A stretch of 64,000 nucleotides of DNA from contig NZ_KQ969550.1 in the NCBI RefSeq assembly GCF_001578945.1, forward strand, positions 403,101 to 467,100, in the 5' to 3' direction. The stretch is from Streptococcus oralis (GTDB lineage: Bacteria > Bacillota > Bacilli > Lactobacillales > Streptococcaceae). Position 1 is the first letter of the stretch. Each line of letters opens with the position of its first letter. Below, piece by piece: positions 1 through 7,799 of this stretch. The notes under the pieces are model-generated. The model saw only the letters and a program-made list of their open reading frames with translations. It was not told the origin of the DNA and did no database searches. Made by a program: the position numbers and the translations under genes.

Positions 1-134
1 GACCAAGGTGTTCCTAGGCCTCCCCAGCCTACTCCAATTCCACCGCCTGGGTTAACCACAGTGTTGCCTCCTCTAACATCTTGCAACTCAGCTTCTGTTA
101 GTTCCATCGTTTCTGCAAATTGTAAATTCAACAT
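1..134 (-). CDS. Double-glycine leader bacteriocin-like peptide, cut by window edge
   Basis: The gene runs off the left edge; 44 codons are visible. The N-terminus has a typical double-glycine leader of about 23 residues (acidic and hydrophobic, ending ELQDVRGG). The part after it is glycine-rich (NPGGGIGVGWGGLGTPW). Such leaders are removed by peptidase-containing ABC exporters such as ComAB or BlpAB. A clear ribosome binding site (GAAGGAG) lies 8 bases before the ATG. The gene is divergent from the shp gene at 349 and close to an Rgg regulator, so it is probably the regulated target of that circuit. Bacteriocin, immunity or signalling roles are all possible; the C-terminus and downstream genes are not visible. 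Confidence 0.75.
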   Translation of the reverse strand, partial: MLNLQFAETMELTEAELQDVRGGNTVVNPGGGIGVGWGGLGTPW

Positions 135-209
135 GTTCTACACTCCTTCAATTATTTTTTATAAACCACTTCTGCGACCTAGGATTTGCTTCAAATGTTT
201 TACAAGGAC

Positions 210-238
210 AGTATAACACGGAAATTGGCTTATTTTAA
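210..238 (-). promoter_or_regulatory. Promoter of the double-glycine peptide gene
   Basis: A TATACT -10 sits at 210-215. At 17 bases spacing the -35 position (233-238) reads TTAAAA, a poor match, as expected for an activator-dependent promoter. The left arm of an inverted repeat abuts the -35. Confidence 0.5.
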
Positions 239-290
239 AAAATCGCATATTTGATATTTTTTCTTATAGAATTTTCACATTTGCGATTTT
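239..290. promoter_or_regulatory. Inverted repeat between two divergent promoters, candidate Rgg operator
   Basis: The arms AAAATCGCA (239-247) and TGCGATTTT (282-290) are perfect inverted copies separated by 34 bases. Each arm directly abuts the -35 position of one of the two divergent promoters. This symmetry suggests one activator switching on both genes. Binding by the nearby Rgg protein is inferred. Confidence 0.5.
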
Positions 291-319
291 GATTGATTTG
301 ATTATTTCACTGATATAAT
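291..319 (+). promoter_or_regulatory. shp promoter
   Basis: The -10 is TATAAT at 314-319, extended by an upstream TG (311-312). The -35 position at 291-296 (GATTGA) is weak, and the right arm of the inverted repeat lies directly upstream. Confidence 0.55.
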
Positions 320-348
320 ATAGTTACAATTATGTAGGAGGACATGAA

Positions 349-414
349 ATGAAGAAACAAATCATAGCATTATTGACAATCGTTGCTGATATTATTATCA
401 TTTCCCATCTTTAG
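349..414 (+). CDS. shp: SHP-type short hydrophobic pheromone precursor
   Basis: This 21-codon gene starts MKKQIIALL and ends ADIIIISHL. A lysine start, a hydrophobic middle and an Asp followed by Ile residues near the C-terminus are the hallmarks of streptococcal SHP pheromones. From memory, S. pyogenes SHP3 ends DIIIIVGG. By analogy the active peptide would be DIIIISHL, made by membrane proteolysis (Eep), re-imported by the Ami/Opp permease and bound by Rgg. The ribosome site GGAGG lies at 337-342. The stop codon ends at 414, the base before the end of the convergent rgg gene, a placement known for one SHP/Rgg group. Secretion and activity are inferred. Confidence 0.8.
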   Translation: MKKQIIALLTIVADIIIISHL

Positions 415-1278
415 CTAATCGATAAGTTCTTCGTATTGCTGTAAGCGTAGTTCAAAAAGGGCTGTTAATTGAGGATTTTCCAATACTTGCAGAGATTGGA
501 TAAAGTGTTCAATCTCTTTTTGATTGCTTCCCTTGGTTTGAAGGAAAACATTCAATTTCTTTAAAAATTGCCACAATAATCTCTCAAAAACATCGTATGG
601 TCGGAGCATGCTCTCCAACTCAGCTTCAAAGATTGGGATGTAGGAGAAAAGTTTGCGCTCCATGAGCTCAGAGATGATATTAAGATAACCGCTTTTCATA
701 TACAGTCTATTGTGTGCCAATTCTTTAAATTCCTTGGATTTTTCAAGTAAAGAGGTGGATAAAAAAATCAGGTCTTGGTTGCTCAAGAAGGGCATGGTAT
801 TGCAAAAAAGATAGAGTTCAAACCAGGTCCAAGACTCGATAGCATAGAGGTAGCTAGTCAAAAACTCGCTATCCTCCTCTTCTAGCGGATAGTTTTTATC
901 CAGAGAATGGATAGCGTTTTTAATCACAATAGCGTTCAAACGACGATAAGTCTGTGCCATCTGTTCTTGCTCGACTTCCTCTAATAGTTGCTCTAAGCCA
1001 GCCATATCTTGATGGGCAAAGCGATCTACAACTTTTCGTCCAAATCGCATATGTGGGGATTCTTGATAATTGTTAAGCTTGTGTCCAAACTCGTCGAAGG
1101 TTACATTTATCCCTTGGATAGCTAGAATCAGTTTATCCGCAGACAACATAGACTGCCCCAGTTCAAACTTGGATAACTGAGAAGCTGTTAGACCCTCACA
1201 AGCCACATCTGACTGCTTGAGTTTCCTCGCCAAGCGTAATTCCTTGTAAAATTCTCCCAATTCCATCTTTTCAATCAT
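415..1278 (-). CDS. rgg: Rgg-family peptide-sensing transcriptional regulator
   Basis: The protein has 287 residues. The N-terminus is an XRE-type helix-turn-helix (about residues 5-60, with the SQLSKFELGQ stretch). The rest is a helical repeat domain typical of Rgg/MutR proteins that bind SHP peptides in the cytoplasm. The ATG at 1278 is chosen because GGGAG lies about 8 bases upstream; an in-frame TTG two codons earlier is less likely. It is convergent with, and abuts, the shp gene. It probably controls the divergent shp and double-glycine peptide promoters. Rgg proteins can activate or repress; activation is inferred from the weak -35 elements. Confidence 0.88.
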   Translation of the reverse strand: MIEKMELGEFYKELRLARKLKQSDVACEGLTASQLSKFELGQSMLSADKLILAIQGINVTFDEFGHKLNNYQESPHMRFGRKVVDRFAHQDMAGLEQLLEEVEQEQMAQTYRRLNAIVIKNAIHSLDKNYPLEEEDSEFLTSYLYAIESWTWFELYLFCNTMPFLSNQDLIFLSTSLLEKSKEFKELAHNRLYMKSGYLNIISELMERKLFSYIPIFEAELESMLRPYDVFERLLWQFLKKLNVFLQTKGSNQKEIEHFIQSLQVLENPQLTALFELRLQQYEELID

Positions 1279-1374
1279 GGCCAAACTCCCTTTACTATTC
1301 TATTCGTAAAAACTTTTACTTTTTTAGCATATTATAAAATATTTTAGCAAAAAAGCTAGCTCAAAGCTGACTCT

Positions 1375-2385
1375 TTATTCTATGGTATCAAAGGCGAGAC
1401 TCGGCTTGGCGTTGAGGTCCAAGTCTGCAAAGTTTTCTTTATTCCACTCGCTGACGCTGGCATAGGCAATCATACCTGCATTGTCTCCGCAAAGGCGTAG
1501 GGGTGGGATGATGACTTTGGCATCTGTGATTTCGGCTGCTAGGCGTTCTCTAAGACCTTTATTGGCCGCCACACCACCTGCGACAACAAGGGTTTTAACA
1601 GGGTATTTTTCTAAAGCCTTCTTGGTTTTTGCCATGAGAATATCCATGACAGCTGCTTGGAAAGATGCTGACAGGTCTTCCTTGGACAAGCTTTCTCCCT
1701 TTTGCTCGGCATTGTGGTGAAGATTGATAAAGGCAGATTTCAAACCTGAGAATGAAAACTCCAAATTGTCCTCCTTAATCATGGCACGAGGGAAATCATA
1801 AATATCCTGTCCCTGATGAGCCAGCTCATCAATCTCGCGACCTGCTGGATAGGTCAAGCCCATGACGCGGCCGACCTTATCATAGGCCTCACCAACCGCA
1901 TCATCCCGCGTTTCTCCAACAATCTTATAATCCCCAGCCTCAGAAACATAGACCAACTCCGTGTGCCCACCGCTGACCAAGAGGGCTAGCAAGGGAAACT
2001 CCAAAGGCTCTACGCTCTGAGCTGCCATGAGGTGGCCCGCCATGTGATTCACGGGGATCAGCGGAAGTCCATGAGCCCAAGCAAAGGCCTTGGCAGCTGA
2101 TAGCCCAACTAGCAGTGCTCCGACCAAGCCTGGTCCGTAGGTGACCGCAACAGCTGTTACATCCTCTTCGGTAATCCCTGCTTCTGCTAGCGCTTCCTCG
2201 ATGCAGGCTGTAATAACCTCGACATGGTGACGACTGGCCACTTCTGGCACTACGCCTCCAAAACGTTTGTGACTCTCAATTTGACTCGCAATGACATTGG
2301 ACAAGAGCTCATCGTCGTTTTTCAGTACGGCGACACTGGTCTCATCACAGGATGTCTCAAATGCTAAAATATATCTATCCTTCAT
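1375..2385 (-). CDS. tsaD: tRNA N6-threonylcarbamoyladenosine transferase TsaD
   Basis: TsaD transfers the threonylcarbamoyl group from TC-AMP to A37 of ANN-decoding tRNAs, acting in a complex with TsaB. The 336-residue length is normal. The ASKHA-fold ATPase motifs are clear: the N-terminal FETSCDET, the metal-binding HMAGH (residues 114-118) and [10 protein letters not shown]. The gene overlaps rimI by 11 bases and forms the operon tsaB-rimI-tsaD. It was formerly annotated Gcp, a sialoglycoprotease; that activity is not supported for the family. Function is essentially certain from the motifs and partners. Confidence 0.97.
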   Translation of the reverse strand: MKDRYILAFETSCDETSVAVLKNDDELLSNVIASQIESHKRFGGVVPEVASRHHVEVITACIEEALAEAGITEEDVTAVAVTYGPGLVGALLVGLSAAKAFAWAHGLPLIPVNHMAGHLMAAQSVEPLEFPLLALLVSGGHTELVYVSEAGDYKIVGETRDDAVGEAYDKVGRVMGLTYPAGREIDELAHQGQDIYDFPRAMIKEDNLEFSFSGLKSAFINLHHNAEQKGESLSKEDLSASFQAAVMDILMAKTKKALEKYPVKTLVVAGGVAANKGLRERLAAEITDAKVIIPPLRLCGDNAGMIAYASVSEWNKENFADLDLNAKPSLAFDTIE

Positions 2386-2812
2386 CTATTTCTCTCTTCA
2401 TGATGATGGCGTCCTCGACTGGGTCATGATAGTAGGACTTTCGCTCAGCAATGACCGCCATCTTTTCTTTCTTGTAAAATGCTTGCGCTCGTTGGTTTGA
2501 CTTTCTGACTTCTAGGAAAATATCCTTATCTGTCGGTAACTGAGCAAACAAGACTGACGCTATTCCCTGTCCCTGATAGGCTCCTTTGACAGCGATTTGC
2601 AAGACTTCTGCCTCAAATAGATTCTCCTGTACGGCTAGAAAGCCAATCACTTCTGCCCCGTCCAAAGCCACAGCATACCAAGTTTGGTTTTGGGACAGGT
2701 CCGCTTGGATTTGTTCCAGCGTCCACGGACTTACTGAGTAAACAGCTGCCATGACAGCATAGATAGATTGAGCCAGGTCAGGCTGTCTTTGGATTCTTTT
2801 GATTTCTATCAT
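2375..2812 (-). CDS. rimI: GNAT N-acetyltransferase, RimI-like
   Basis: This 145-residue protein has the single GNAT fold. The acetyl-CoA-binding motif A is visible as the [13 protein letters not shown] segment, followed by [17 protein letters not shown] (motif B). RimI acetylates the N-terminal alanine of ribosomal protein S18 in enterobacteria; the substrate in streptococci is less certain. Its ATG overlaps the tsaB stop by 4 bases and its end overlaps tsaD by 11 bases, so the three genes are translationally coupled. The tsaB-rimI-tsaD arrangement is widely conserved in Firmicutes and supports the name. Confidence 0.9.
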   Translation of the reverse strand: MIEIKRIQRQPDLAQSIYAVMAAVYSVSPWTLEQIQADLSQNQTWYAVALDGAEVIGFLAVQENLFEAEVLQIAVKGAYQGQGIASVLFAQLPTDKDIFLEVRKSNQRAQAFYKKEKMAVIAERKSYYHDPVEDAIIMKREIDEG

Positions 2813-3492
2813 AGGCGTTTAATGTAGGACTCGCCAGACTCGGTGTGGTTCTTAAGCCAGTTTTCCTCTGCCTCAACACGTTTGAGGTAATTCGGCACAA
2901 AGTCATGCAAGGAGTCTGCTTCCTTGTCCCAGGCCCAAAGAGCAAGATTAGCTGCATTTGGTAAGGTTTCTTGGTAGCTAGCTTGTGGTAGCTGTTCTTG
3001 GATCTGCTCCACAAAGGGGCCAACTTCTCCGACAAAGGCTACCTGACTAGCACCCTTGACCTTTTCTAACACCTCTTCAAAAGACAGGTGTGCTTCTGGC
3101 ATGACAGGTTTGGCATTTTCATAAAATCCTGCATAAACATTGTTGCGACGCGCATCCATCAAGGGTACAATCAAGCCTTCTTTTTGGCGCGGCACCAGAG
3201 CCAATAGACTCGACATCCCAACCAACTCGATGTTCAGGGTATGAGCCAAGGTCTTGGCAGTTGCTACCGCGATTCGCAAGCCTGTGTAGCTACCCGGCCC
3301 CTCTGCCACCACGATTCGATCCAAATCCTTGGGTGTCCAATCCAAACTTGCCATCAAAAAATCAATGGCAGGCATGAGGGTAATACTGTGATTTTTCTTG
3401 ATATTGATCATGGTCTCGGCAAGGACCTGCTTGTCCTCTAAAATAGCGAGAGACAGAGCCTTGCTGGACGTATCAAAAGCTAATACTTTCAT
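2809..3492 (-). CDS. tsaB: tRNA threonylcarbamoyladenosine biosynthesis protein TsaB
   Basis: TsaB is the 227-residue ASKHA-fold partner that dimerises with TsaD and activates t6A synthesis; it has no transferase activity itself. The N-terminal LAFDTSSKALSLAI and the VAEGPGSYTGLRIA segment are typical. It is first of the tsaB-rimI-tsaD operon. A probable promoter (TATAAT at 3523-3528 on this strand) lies about 30 bases before the ATG. The intergenic region upstream is shared with the divergent cib promoter. Confidence 0.95.
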   Translation of the reverse strand: MKVLAFDTSSKALSLAILEDKQVLAETMINIKKNHSITLMPAIDFLMASLDWTPKDLDRIVVAEGPGSYTGLRIAVATAKTLAHTLNIELVGMSSLLALVPRQKEGLIVPLMDARRNNVYAGFYENAKPVMPEAHLSFEEVLEKVKGASQVAFVGEVGPFVEQIQEQLPQASYQETLPNAANLALWAWDKEADSLHDFVPNYLKRVEAEENWLKNHTESGESYIKRL

Positions 3493-3522
3493 AACACATT
3501 CCTATCTTTTTGTCTGTTTACT

Positions 3523-3528
3523 ATTATA
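3523..3528 (-). promoter_or_regulatory. -10 element of the tsaB operon
   Basis: A perfect TATAAT on the minus strand lies 31 bases before the tsaB ATG. The -35 position is not clear. Confidence 0.45.
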
Positions 3529-3628
3529 CTACAAAAGACAGCACATGGGAATTTTCTTTATCCCCAAACAATAGTGCCCTCACCTAACTAAAAATAATTT
3601 AAAAAAATGTTCACTTTTCCTTTTCTTT

Positions 3629-3636
3629 TCCGAATA
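3629..3636 (+). promoter_or_regulatory. SigX (ComX) box for cibABC
   Basis: TCCGAATA matches the cin/com-box consensus TACGAATA at 7 of 8 positions. It is preceded by the T-rich tract usual for late competence promoters and lies 33 bases before the cibA ATG. This predicts expression during competence. Confidence 0.75.
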
Positions 3637-3669
3637 TAAAGGTGAACAAGAAAAAAGGAGGAAAGTTCA

Positions 3670-3852
3670 ATGACAAATTTTGACGTTCTTGACAATCAAT
3701 TTTTATCCTTATCTGAAAACGAATTATCAGATATTGATGGCGGTATCGCTCCCTTAGTTATCTTTGGAGTAGCAGTATCTTGGAAAGCTATTGCAGGTGG
3801 AACAGCACTTGTAGGTTCTGGTTTGGCTGCTGGTTATTTTTTAGGAGGTTAG
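3670..3852 (+). CDS. cibA: Two-peptide competence bacteriocin, CibA-like component
   Basis: The 60-residue precursor has a double-glycine leader (residues 1-25, ending ELSDIDGG). The mature part has 35 residues, is hydrophobic and glycine-rich, and ends AAGYFLGG, with GxxxG-like spacings as in class IIb two-peptide bacteriocins. In pneumococcus, CibAB is made by competent cells and helps kill non-competent siblings (fratricide). The SigX box upstream, the immediately following second peptide and immunity gene, and the position between tsaB and rpoY-rnjA all match the pneumococcal cib locus. The ribosome site is AAGGAGG. Confidence 0.88.
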   Translation: MTNFDVLDNQFLSLSENELSDIDGGIAPLVIFGVAVSWKAIAGGTALVGSGLAAGYFLGG

Positions 3853-3853
3853 T

Positions 3854-3997
3854 ATGATCAAAGATTTGGACAAGTATCGCGCAATTTCTAATGAAGAGTT
3901 GCAAGAAATTAACGGTGGTTTTGGGTTAGGTGCTGGAATAGCTTTATTTATGGCAGCTTACACCATTGGGAAAGATCTCCGCAAGAAATTTGGATAA
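3854..3997 (+). CDS. cibB: Two-peptide competence bacteriocin, CibB-like component
   Basis: This 47-codon gene starts one base after the cibA stop; its ribosome site (TTAGGAGG) lies inside the cibA end. The leader is 22 residues (ending LQEINGG). The 25-residue mature peptide begins FGLGAGIALF and ends with the cationic KDLRKKFG, so a hydrophobic helix with a basic tail is likely. With CibA it should form a membrane-permeabilising pair. The leader is probably removed by ComAB or BlpAB outside this window. Confidence 0.85.
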   Translation: MIKDLDKYRAISNEELQEINGGFGLGAGIALFMAAYTIGKDLRKKFG

Positions 3998-4002
3998 GTG
4001 TT

Positions 4003-4203
4003 ATGCTAGATAAAAAACACATTTTTAGAAGAGTAAATTTTATTCTCTTCTTCTCTTATAGTTTACTCAGCATTCTTAATGATTTAAAAATTACCACTAT
4101 CCCGTTACCAGTTGATTTACCTGTTTGCATTGTTTTATTTTTATGTTTTAACTCTATTTTTGATGAGAGAAATCAGCAACGTAAAAATAAGGATATCATC
4201 TAA
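4003..4203 (+). CDS. cibC: CibC-like bacteriocin immunity membrane protein
   Basis: This 66-residue protein has two hydrophobic segments (about residues 11-27 and 36-54) between basic ends, which fits a small membrane immunity protein protecting the producer from CibAB. It starts five bases after cibB and is followed by a strong hairpin. The assignment rests mainly on position in the cib operon; the sequence itself has no catalytic motif. Confidence 0.75.
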   Translation: MLDKKHIFRRVNFILFFSYSLLSILNDLKITTIPLPVDLPVCIVLFLCFNSIFDERNQQRKNKDII

Positions 4204-4213
4204 AAACAGAAAA

Positions 4214-4247
4214 AGTCCATCTCGTCTATCAAGACGAGGTGGATTTT
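4214..4247 (+). terminator. Terminator after cibABC
   Basis: The hairpin arms TCCATCTCGTC (4216-4226) and GACGAGGTGGA (4233-4243) pair almost fully and are followed by TTTT. An A-run on the left means it could also end the convergent gene at 4274. Confidence 0.8.
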
Positions 4248-4273
4248 CTGTATATTTAGATGAATAATTGACT

Positions 4274-4489
4274 TTAGGCATTTAAACCAAAGTAAAAAAC
4301 GAGCCATACAACATAGGTGACAAGGAGGAGAAAAATTGAATAGAGCGTCACAAAAGCAAGCTTCCAAAGGAACTTTGTTTTGCGGTGTTCCAGATGCACA
4401 AACAGAGCATTTCCCCCATAGACACAAGCTACAAAGACTACAAACATCAAGAGGCGAACACCTATCGCAAATTCAAACAAACTAAACAT
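4274..4489 (-). CDS. Small membrane protein of unknown function
   Basis: This 71-residue protein has two strongly hydrophobic stretches (about residues 5-30 and 43-68) joined by a short polar loop, EHRKTKFLW. It is convergent with cibC and divergent from rpoY. AAGGAGGATTAAGA upstream gives a good ribosome site. I do not recognise a family. An overlapping frame at 4200-4427 on the same strand lacks such support and is left out. Confidence 0.6.
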   Translation of the reverse strand: MFSLFEFAIGVRLLMFVVFVACVYGGNALFVHLEHRKTKFLWKLAFVTLYSIFLLLVTYVVWLVFYFGLNA

Positions 4490-4631
4490 TCTTAATCCTC
4501 CTTATTTTAAAAACTATAGGAAATATTCCAACTTCCCTTTCTCTTTCCATTATAACACCTAACCGCTCTCCGACCAAATCCTACCTGTCTTTTTGCTCCT
4601 TCTTTCCCTCACGACTTTCTCATTTCCGACT

Positions 4632-4660
4632 TTTACTAATTGTTCATTTTATGGTATAAT
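4632..4660 (+). promoter_or_regulatory. rpoY-rnjA promoter
   Basis: TTTACT (4632-4637), 17 bases, then TATAAT (4655-4660) with an extended -10 TG at 4652-4653. It leaves a 5' leader of about 100 bases before rpoY that contains a CTATGG/CCATAG inverted repeat. Confidence 0.7.
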
Positions 4661-4769
4661 TGAAATAACTGTAACGAAATCACGGTCAATCTATTACACA
4701 GAATTTCATAGAAAAACCACCTATGGCTGCCATGTTCAATAGCCTGACCATAGAACAGAAAGGAAATCC

Positions 4770-5003
4770 ATGATTTACAAAGTTTTTTATCAAGAAACAA
4801 AAGAACGTAGCCCACGTCGTGAAACAACACGCTCACTTTACCTAGACATCGATGCCAGCTCAGAACTTGAGGGCCGTATCGCTGCTCGCCAACTTGTCGA
4901 AGAAAACCGCCCAGAGTACAACATCGAGTATATCGAACTCTTGTCTGACAAATTGCTAGATTACGAAAAAGAAACTGGCGCTTTCGAGATTACGGAGTTC
5001 TAA
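4770..5003 (+). CDS. rpoY: RNA polymerase epsilon subunit RpoY
   Basis: This 77-residue protein is the small Firmicutes RNA polymerase subunit (DUF1447). The opening MIYKVFYQ and the [13 protein letters not shown] segment are characteristic. It binds core polymerase and has been linked to protecting or recycling stalled polymerase. The ATG follows AGAAAGGAAAT. It is directly upstream of rnjA, a pairing conserved across Firmicutes, with one base between the stop and the next start. Confidence 0.93.
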   Translation: MIYKVFYQETKERSPRRETTRSLYLDIDASSELEGRIAARQLVEENRPEYNIEYIELLSDKLLDYEKETGAFEITEF

Positions 5004-5004
5004 T

Positions 5005-6684
5005 ATGGTCTACACTCTTAAACCTGAAGAAGTCGGCGTTTTTGCCATCGGTGGTCTGGGAGAAATCGGGAAAAACACATACGGAATTGAATACCAAGAC
5101 GAAATTATCATCGTCGATGCTGGGATTAAATTCCCAGAAGATGACTTGCTGGGTATCGACTACGTCATTCCTGATTACTCATACATCGTGGATAATATCG
5201 ACCGCGTCAAGGCCGTCCTGATCACACACGGACACGAGGACCACATTGGTGGAATTCCTTTCCTGCTCAAGCAAGCAAATGTCCCTATCTACGCCGGACC
5301 ACTTGCCTTAGCTTTGATCCGTGGAAAACTCGAAGAACACGGTCTCCTGCGTAACGCTAAACTTTACGAAATCAACCACAACACTGAGTTGACCTTTAAA
5401 AATCTCAAAGCAACTTTCTTTAGAACCACTCACTCTATTCCAGAGCCTTTGGGAATTGTCATTCATACCCCTCAAGGAAAAATCGTCTGTACGGGAGACT
5501 TCAAGTTCGACTTTACTCCAGTTGGGGAACCTGCAGACTTGCACCGTATGGCTGCCCTTGGTGAAGAAGGCGTGCTCTGTCTCCTCTCTGACTCGACAAA
5601 TGCAGAAGTGCCAACCTTTACCAATTCTGAAAAAGTTGTTGGTCAGTCCATCATGAAGATTATCCAAGGCATCGAGGGACGCATCATCTTTGCATCCTTT
5701 GCCTCAAATATCTTCCGTCTCCAACAAGCGACGGATGCGGCTGTGAAGACTGGACGCAAGATTGCGGTCTTTGGTCGTTCTATGGAAAAAGCCATTGTCA
5801 ACGGAATCGAGCTTGGCTACATCAAAGCTCCTAAGGGAACCTTTATCGAGCCAAATGAAATCAAAGACTACCCTGCAGGCGAGGTTCTTATCCTCTGTAC
5901 AGGTAGTCAGGGCGAGCCGATGGCAGCCCTCTCTCGTATCGCTAACGGAACCCACCGTCAGGTACAACTCCAACCCGGCGATACCGTTATCTTCTCTTCA
6001 AGTCCAATCCCTGGAAATACCACTAGCGTCAACAAGTTGATTAACATTATCTCAGAAGCTGGTGTCGAAGTCATTCACGGAAAGATTAACAATATCCACA
6101 CCTCTGGACACGGTGGGCAGCAAGAGCAAAAACTCATGCTCCGCTTGATTAAGCCAAAATACTTCATGCCTGTCCATGGTGAATATCGTATGCAGAAAGT
6201 CCACGCTGGACTAGCGGTGGATACTGGTGTCGAGAAGGATAATATCTTTATCATGAGCAATGGCGATGTGCTTGCCCTTACTGCAGACTCTGCTCGTATC
6301 GCAGGTCATTTCAATGCCCAAGACATCTATGTTGATGGAAATCGTATCGGTGAAATCGGTGCGGCTGTCCTCAAAGACCGTAGAGATCTATCTGAAGATG
6401 GTGTCGTTCTAGCAGTCGCAACTGTTGACTTCAAGTCTAAAATGATCTTGTCTGGTCCAGATATCCTCAGTCGAGGCTTTGTCTACATGAGAGAATCTGG
6501 AGACTTGATTCGTCAAAGCCAGCGCATCCTCTTCAATGCTATTCGTATCGCGCTGAAGAACAAGGATGCTAGCGTGCAATCTGTCAATGGTGCCATCGTC
6601 AACGCCATTCGACCATTCTTATATGAAAATACTGAACGTGAACCCATCATTATCCCAATGATCCTCACACCAGACGAAGACTAA
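5005..6684 (+). CDS. rnjA: Ribonuclease J1
   Basis: This 559-residue RNase J combines 5'-3' exonuclease and endonuclease activities in mRNA decay and rRNA maturation. The metallo-beta-lactamase zinc motif HGHEDHIGG is at about residue 75. The beta-CASP region follows, with SGHGGQQEQ and the later MPVHGEYRM motifs, and the C-terminal domain is complete. The downstream position next to rpoY marks it as J1 rather than J2. Translation probably uses CGGAG inside the end of rpoY. Confidence 0.95.
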   Translation: MVYTLKPEEVGVFAIGGLGEIGKNTYGIEYQDEIIIVDAGIKFPEDDLLGIDYVIPDYSYIVDNIDRVKAVLITHGHEDHIGGIPFLLKQANVPIYAGPLALALIRGKLEEHGLLRNAKLYEINHNTELTFKNLKATFFRTTHSIPEPLGIVIHTPQGKIVCTGDFKFDFTPVGEPADLHRMAALGEEGVLCLLSDSTNAEVPTFTNSEKVVGQSIMKIIQGIEGRIIFASFASNIFRLQQATDAAVKTGRKIAVFGRSMEKAIVNGIELGYIKAPKGTFIEPNEIKDYPAGEVLILCTGSQGEPMAALSRIANGTHRQVQLQPGDTVIFSSSPIPGNTTSVNKLINIISEAGVEVIHGKINNIHTSGHGGQQEQKLMLRLIKPKYFMPVHGEYRMQKVHAGLAVDTGVEKDNIFIMSNGDVLALTADSARIAGHFNAQDIYVDGNRIGEIGAAVLKDRRDLSEDGVVLAVATVDFKSKMILSGPDILSRGFVYMRESGDLIRQSQRILFNAIRIALKNKDASVQSVNGAIVNAIRPFLYENTEREPIIIPMILTPDED

Positions 6685-6720
6685 AAAATCCTAGCTCAGT
6701 TGACTGAGCCAGGATTTTTC
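6685..6720 (+). terminator. Terminator after rnjA
   Basis: The stem AATCCT-GCTCAG pairs with CTGAGC-AGGATT around a TTGA loop, followed by TTTTTC. A-runs on the left suggest it also serves the convergent gene at 6733. Confidence 0.85.
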
Positions 6721-6732
6721 TATCTTCTGTTC

Positions 6733-7308
6733 TTAGTTCAAGACTGCAAAGCCACCCATCCAGCTGATTTCTTCACGGACAGCTAGAGTGATTTGCAAGA
6801 AGCCCATAGCTTCCAATTCACGAGAACGTTTAAGGCTTCCCGCATCAATAACATTCAAGCCAGCGTCTTTGATGTAAGCTGCCAAAGTCGTTTTAGCTCC
6901 CTCATCATCTGATGCCAGTTGCACAGTTGTGGTTTCTTGTCCGGCCACCTTTTGAGTCGCTAATGTTGCGGCAAAGGTAGTGTTAAATCCTTTGACTACA
7001 CGCGCTTCTGGAATCCGTTTAGCAATTTCCTCTGCTGCAGATGAACCAACTGGAGTTACGAGACTGTCCATGGTATTAAAGTCAACGGGATTTGAAATAT
7101 CTACCAAAATCTTGCCCGCAAGAGCTTCTTTGTTGCTGTCGATGATCCCTGCGACTGCCCCATAAGGAACTGCAAGAACCACTACTTCGCCTAGATCCTT
7201 GCTAGCACCATCATGACCAACAAAGTCAACGGTATGCCCACCAGCTGTGAAGACACTTGCGATTGCTTGCCCCATGTTCCCTTGTCCAAAAATTGTAATG
7301 TTTGCCAT
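6733..7308 (-). CDS. NADPH-dependent F420 reductase-like dinucleotide-binding protein
   Basis: This 191-residue protein has an N-terminal Rossmann motif GQGNMGQA (residues 8-15). It matches the COG2085 family, which includes archaeal F420:NADP oxidoreductase. VLVDISNPVD and VKGFNTTFA follow the NADP-binding pattern of this family. Streptococci are not known to make F420, so the physiological substrate is open; a flavin or another small redox partner is possible. It stands alone, with its own strong promoter and a shared terminator. Confidence 0.75.
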   Translation of the reverse strand: MANITIFGQGNMGQAIASVFTAGGHTVDFVGHDGASKDLGEVVVLAVPYGAVAGIIDSNKEALAGKILVDISNPVDFNTMDSLVTPVGSSAAEEIAKRIPEARVVKGFNTTFAATLATQKVAGQETTTVQLASDDEGAKTTLAAYIKDAGLNVIDAGSLKRSRELEAMGFLQITLAVREEISWMGGFAVLN

Positions 7309-7361
7309 TGTTCTTACCTCTGTTTCCTTATTTTGTTGTAATATTTTTATTTACATTAACC

Positions 7362-7389
7362 ATTATACTCGCTTTTGGTGTAATGTCAA
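7362..7389 (-). promoter_or_regulatory. Promoter of the reductase-like gene
   Basis: A perfect TTGACA (7384-7389) and a perfect TATAAT (7362-7367) are separated by 16 bases, about 55 bases before the ATG. Confidence 0.75.
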
Positions 7390-7647
7390 CAGCTACATCT
7401 TGTTTTTTTGAAATTTTTTTTGACAGAGAGGGAAGACTGCACAAAAGTTCATGGGATACCCGTTTTTGAAACACAAGTAACAAACTGCCAAAAACGCCTC
7501 GAAATGATTCGAAGCGTTTATTTCATTCTTGTCCTGTCAGCTTTTTACAATGAGCAGATTTAATTATAGCCAAAATCAGGGCGACCCTTTCATCCGCCAG
7601 GTGAGAATACTAATGATTAACCATATTTAGTCATTTCAGAACCTCTA
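7390..7647. other. Intergenic stretch with one hairpin
   Basis: No convincing gene is seen here. The inverted repeat AAACGC...TTCGAAGCGTTT (about 7492-7519) could act as a terminator or be a relic of a lost gene. Confidence 0.4.
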
Positions 7648-7752
7648 ATACTCAATGAAAATCAAAGAGCAAACTAGGAAGCTAGCCGTAGGCAGTACTT
7701 GAGTACGGCAAGGTGAAGCTGACGTGGTTTGAAGAGATTTTCGAAGAGTATA
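7648..7752 (-). repeat. BOX element (boxA plus boxC, no boxB)
   Basis: The left end ATACTCAATGAAAATCAAAG and the right end CGAAGAGTAT form the usual BOX termini. The TACGGCAAGG...GCTGACG segment at about 7703-7723 corresponds to the boxA region used in BOX typing. boxA lies at the right, so the element is in reverse orientation. It sits just downstream of mnmG. Confidence 0.85.
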
Positions 7753-7799
7753 AAATTAGCTTTGTGCCTTTCTCTTCTAACAGGCCGGCACACCTAATA

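Noticed and set aside
4200-4427. 75-codon minus-strand frame overlapping the small membrane protein
   Set aside because: It shares the region in another frame, lacks a ribosome site and includes the cib terminator.
4680-4769. Riboswitch in the rpoY leader
   Set aside because: Only a short CTATGG/CCATAG inverted repeat is present; no conserved riboswitch core is recognised.
6733-7308. True F420:NADP oxidoreductase
   Set aside because: Streptococci are not known to make F420. Only the fold and NADP motif support the family name.
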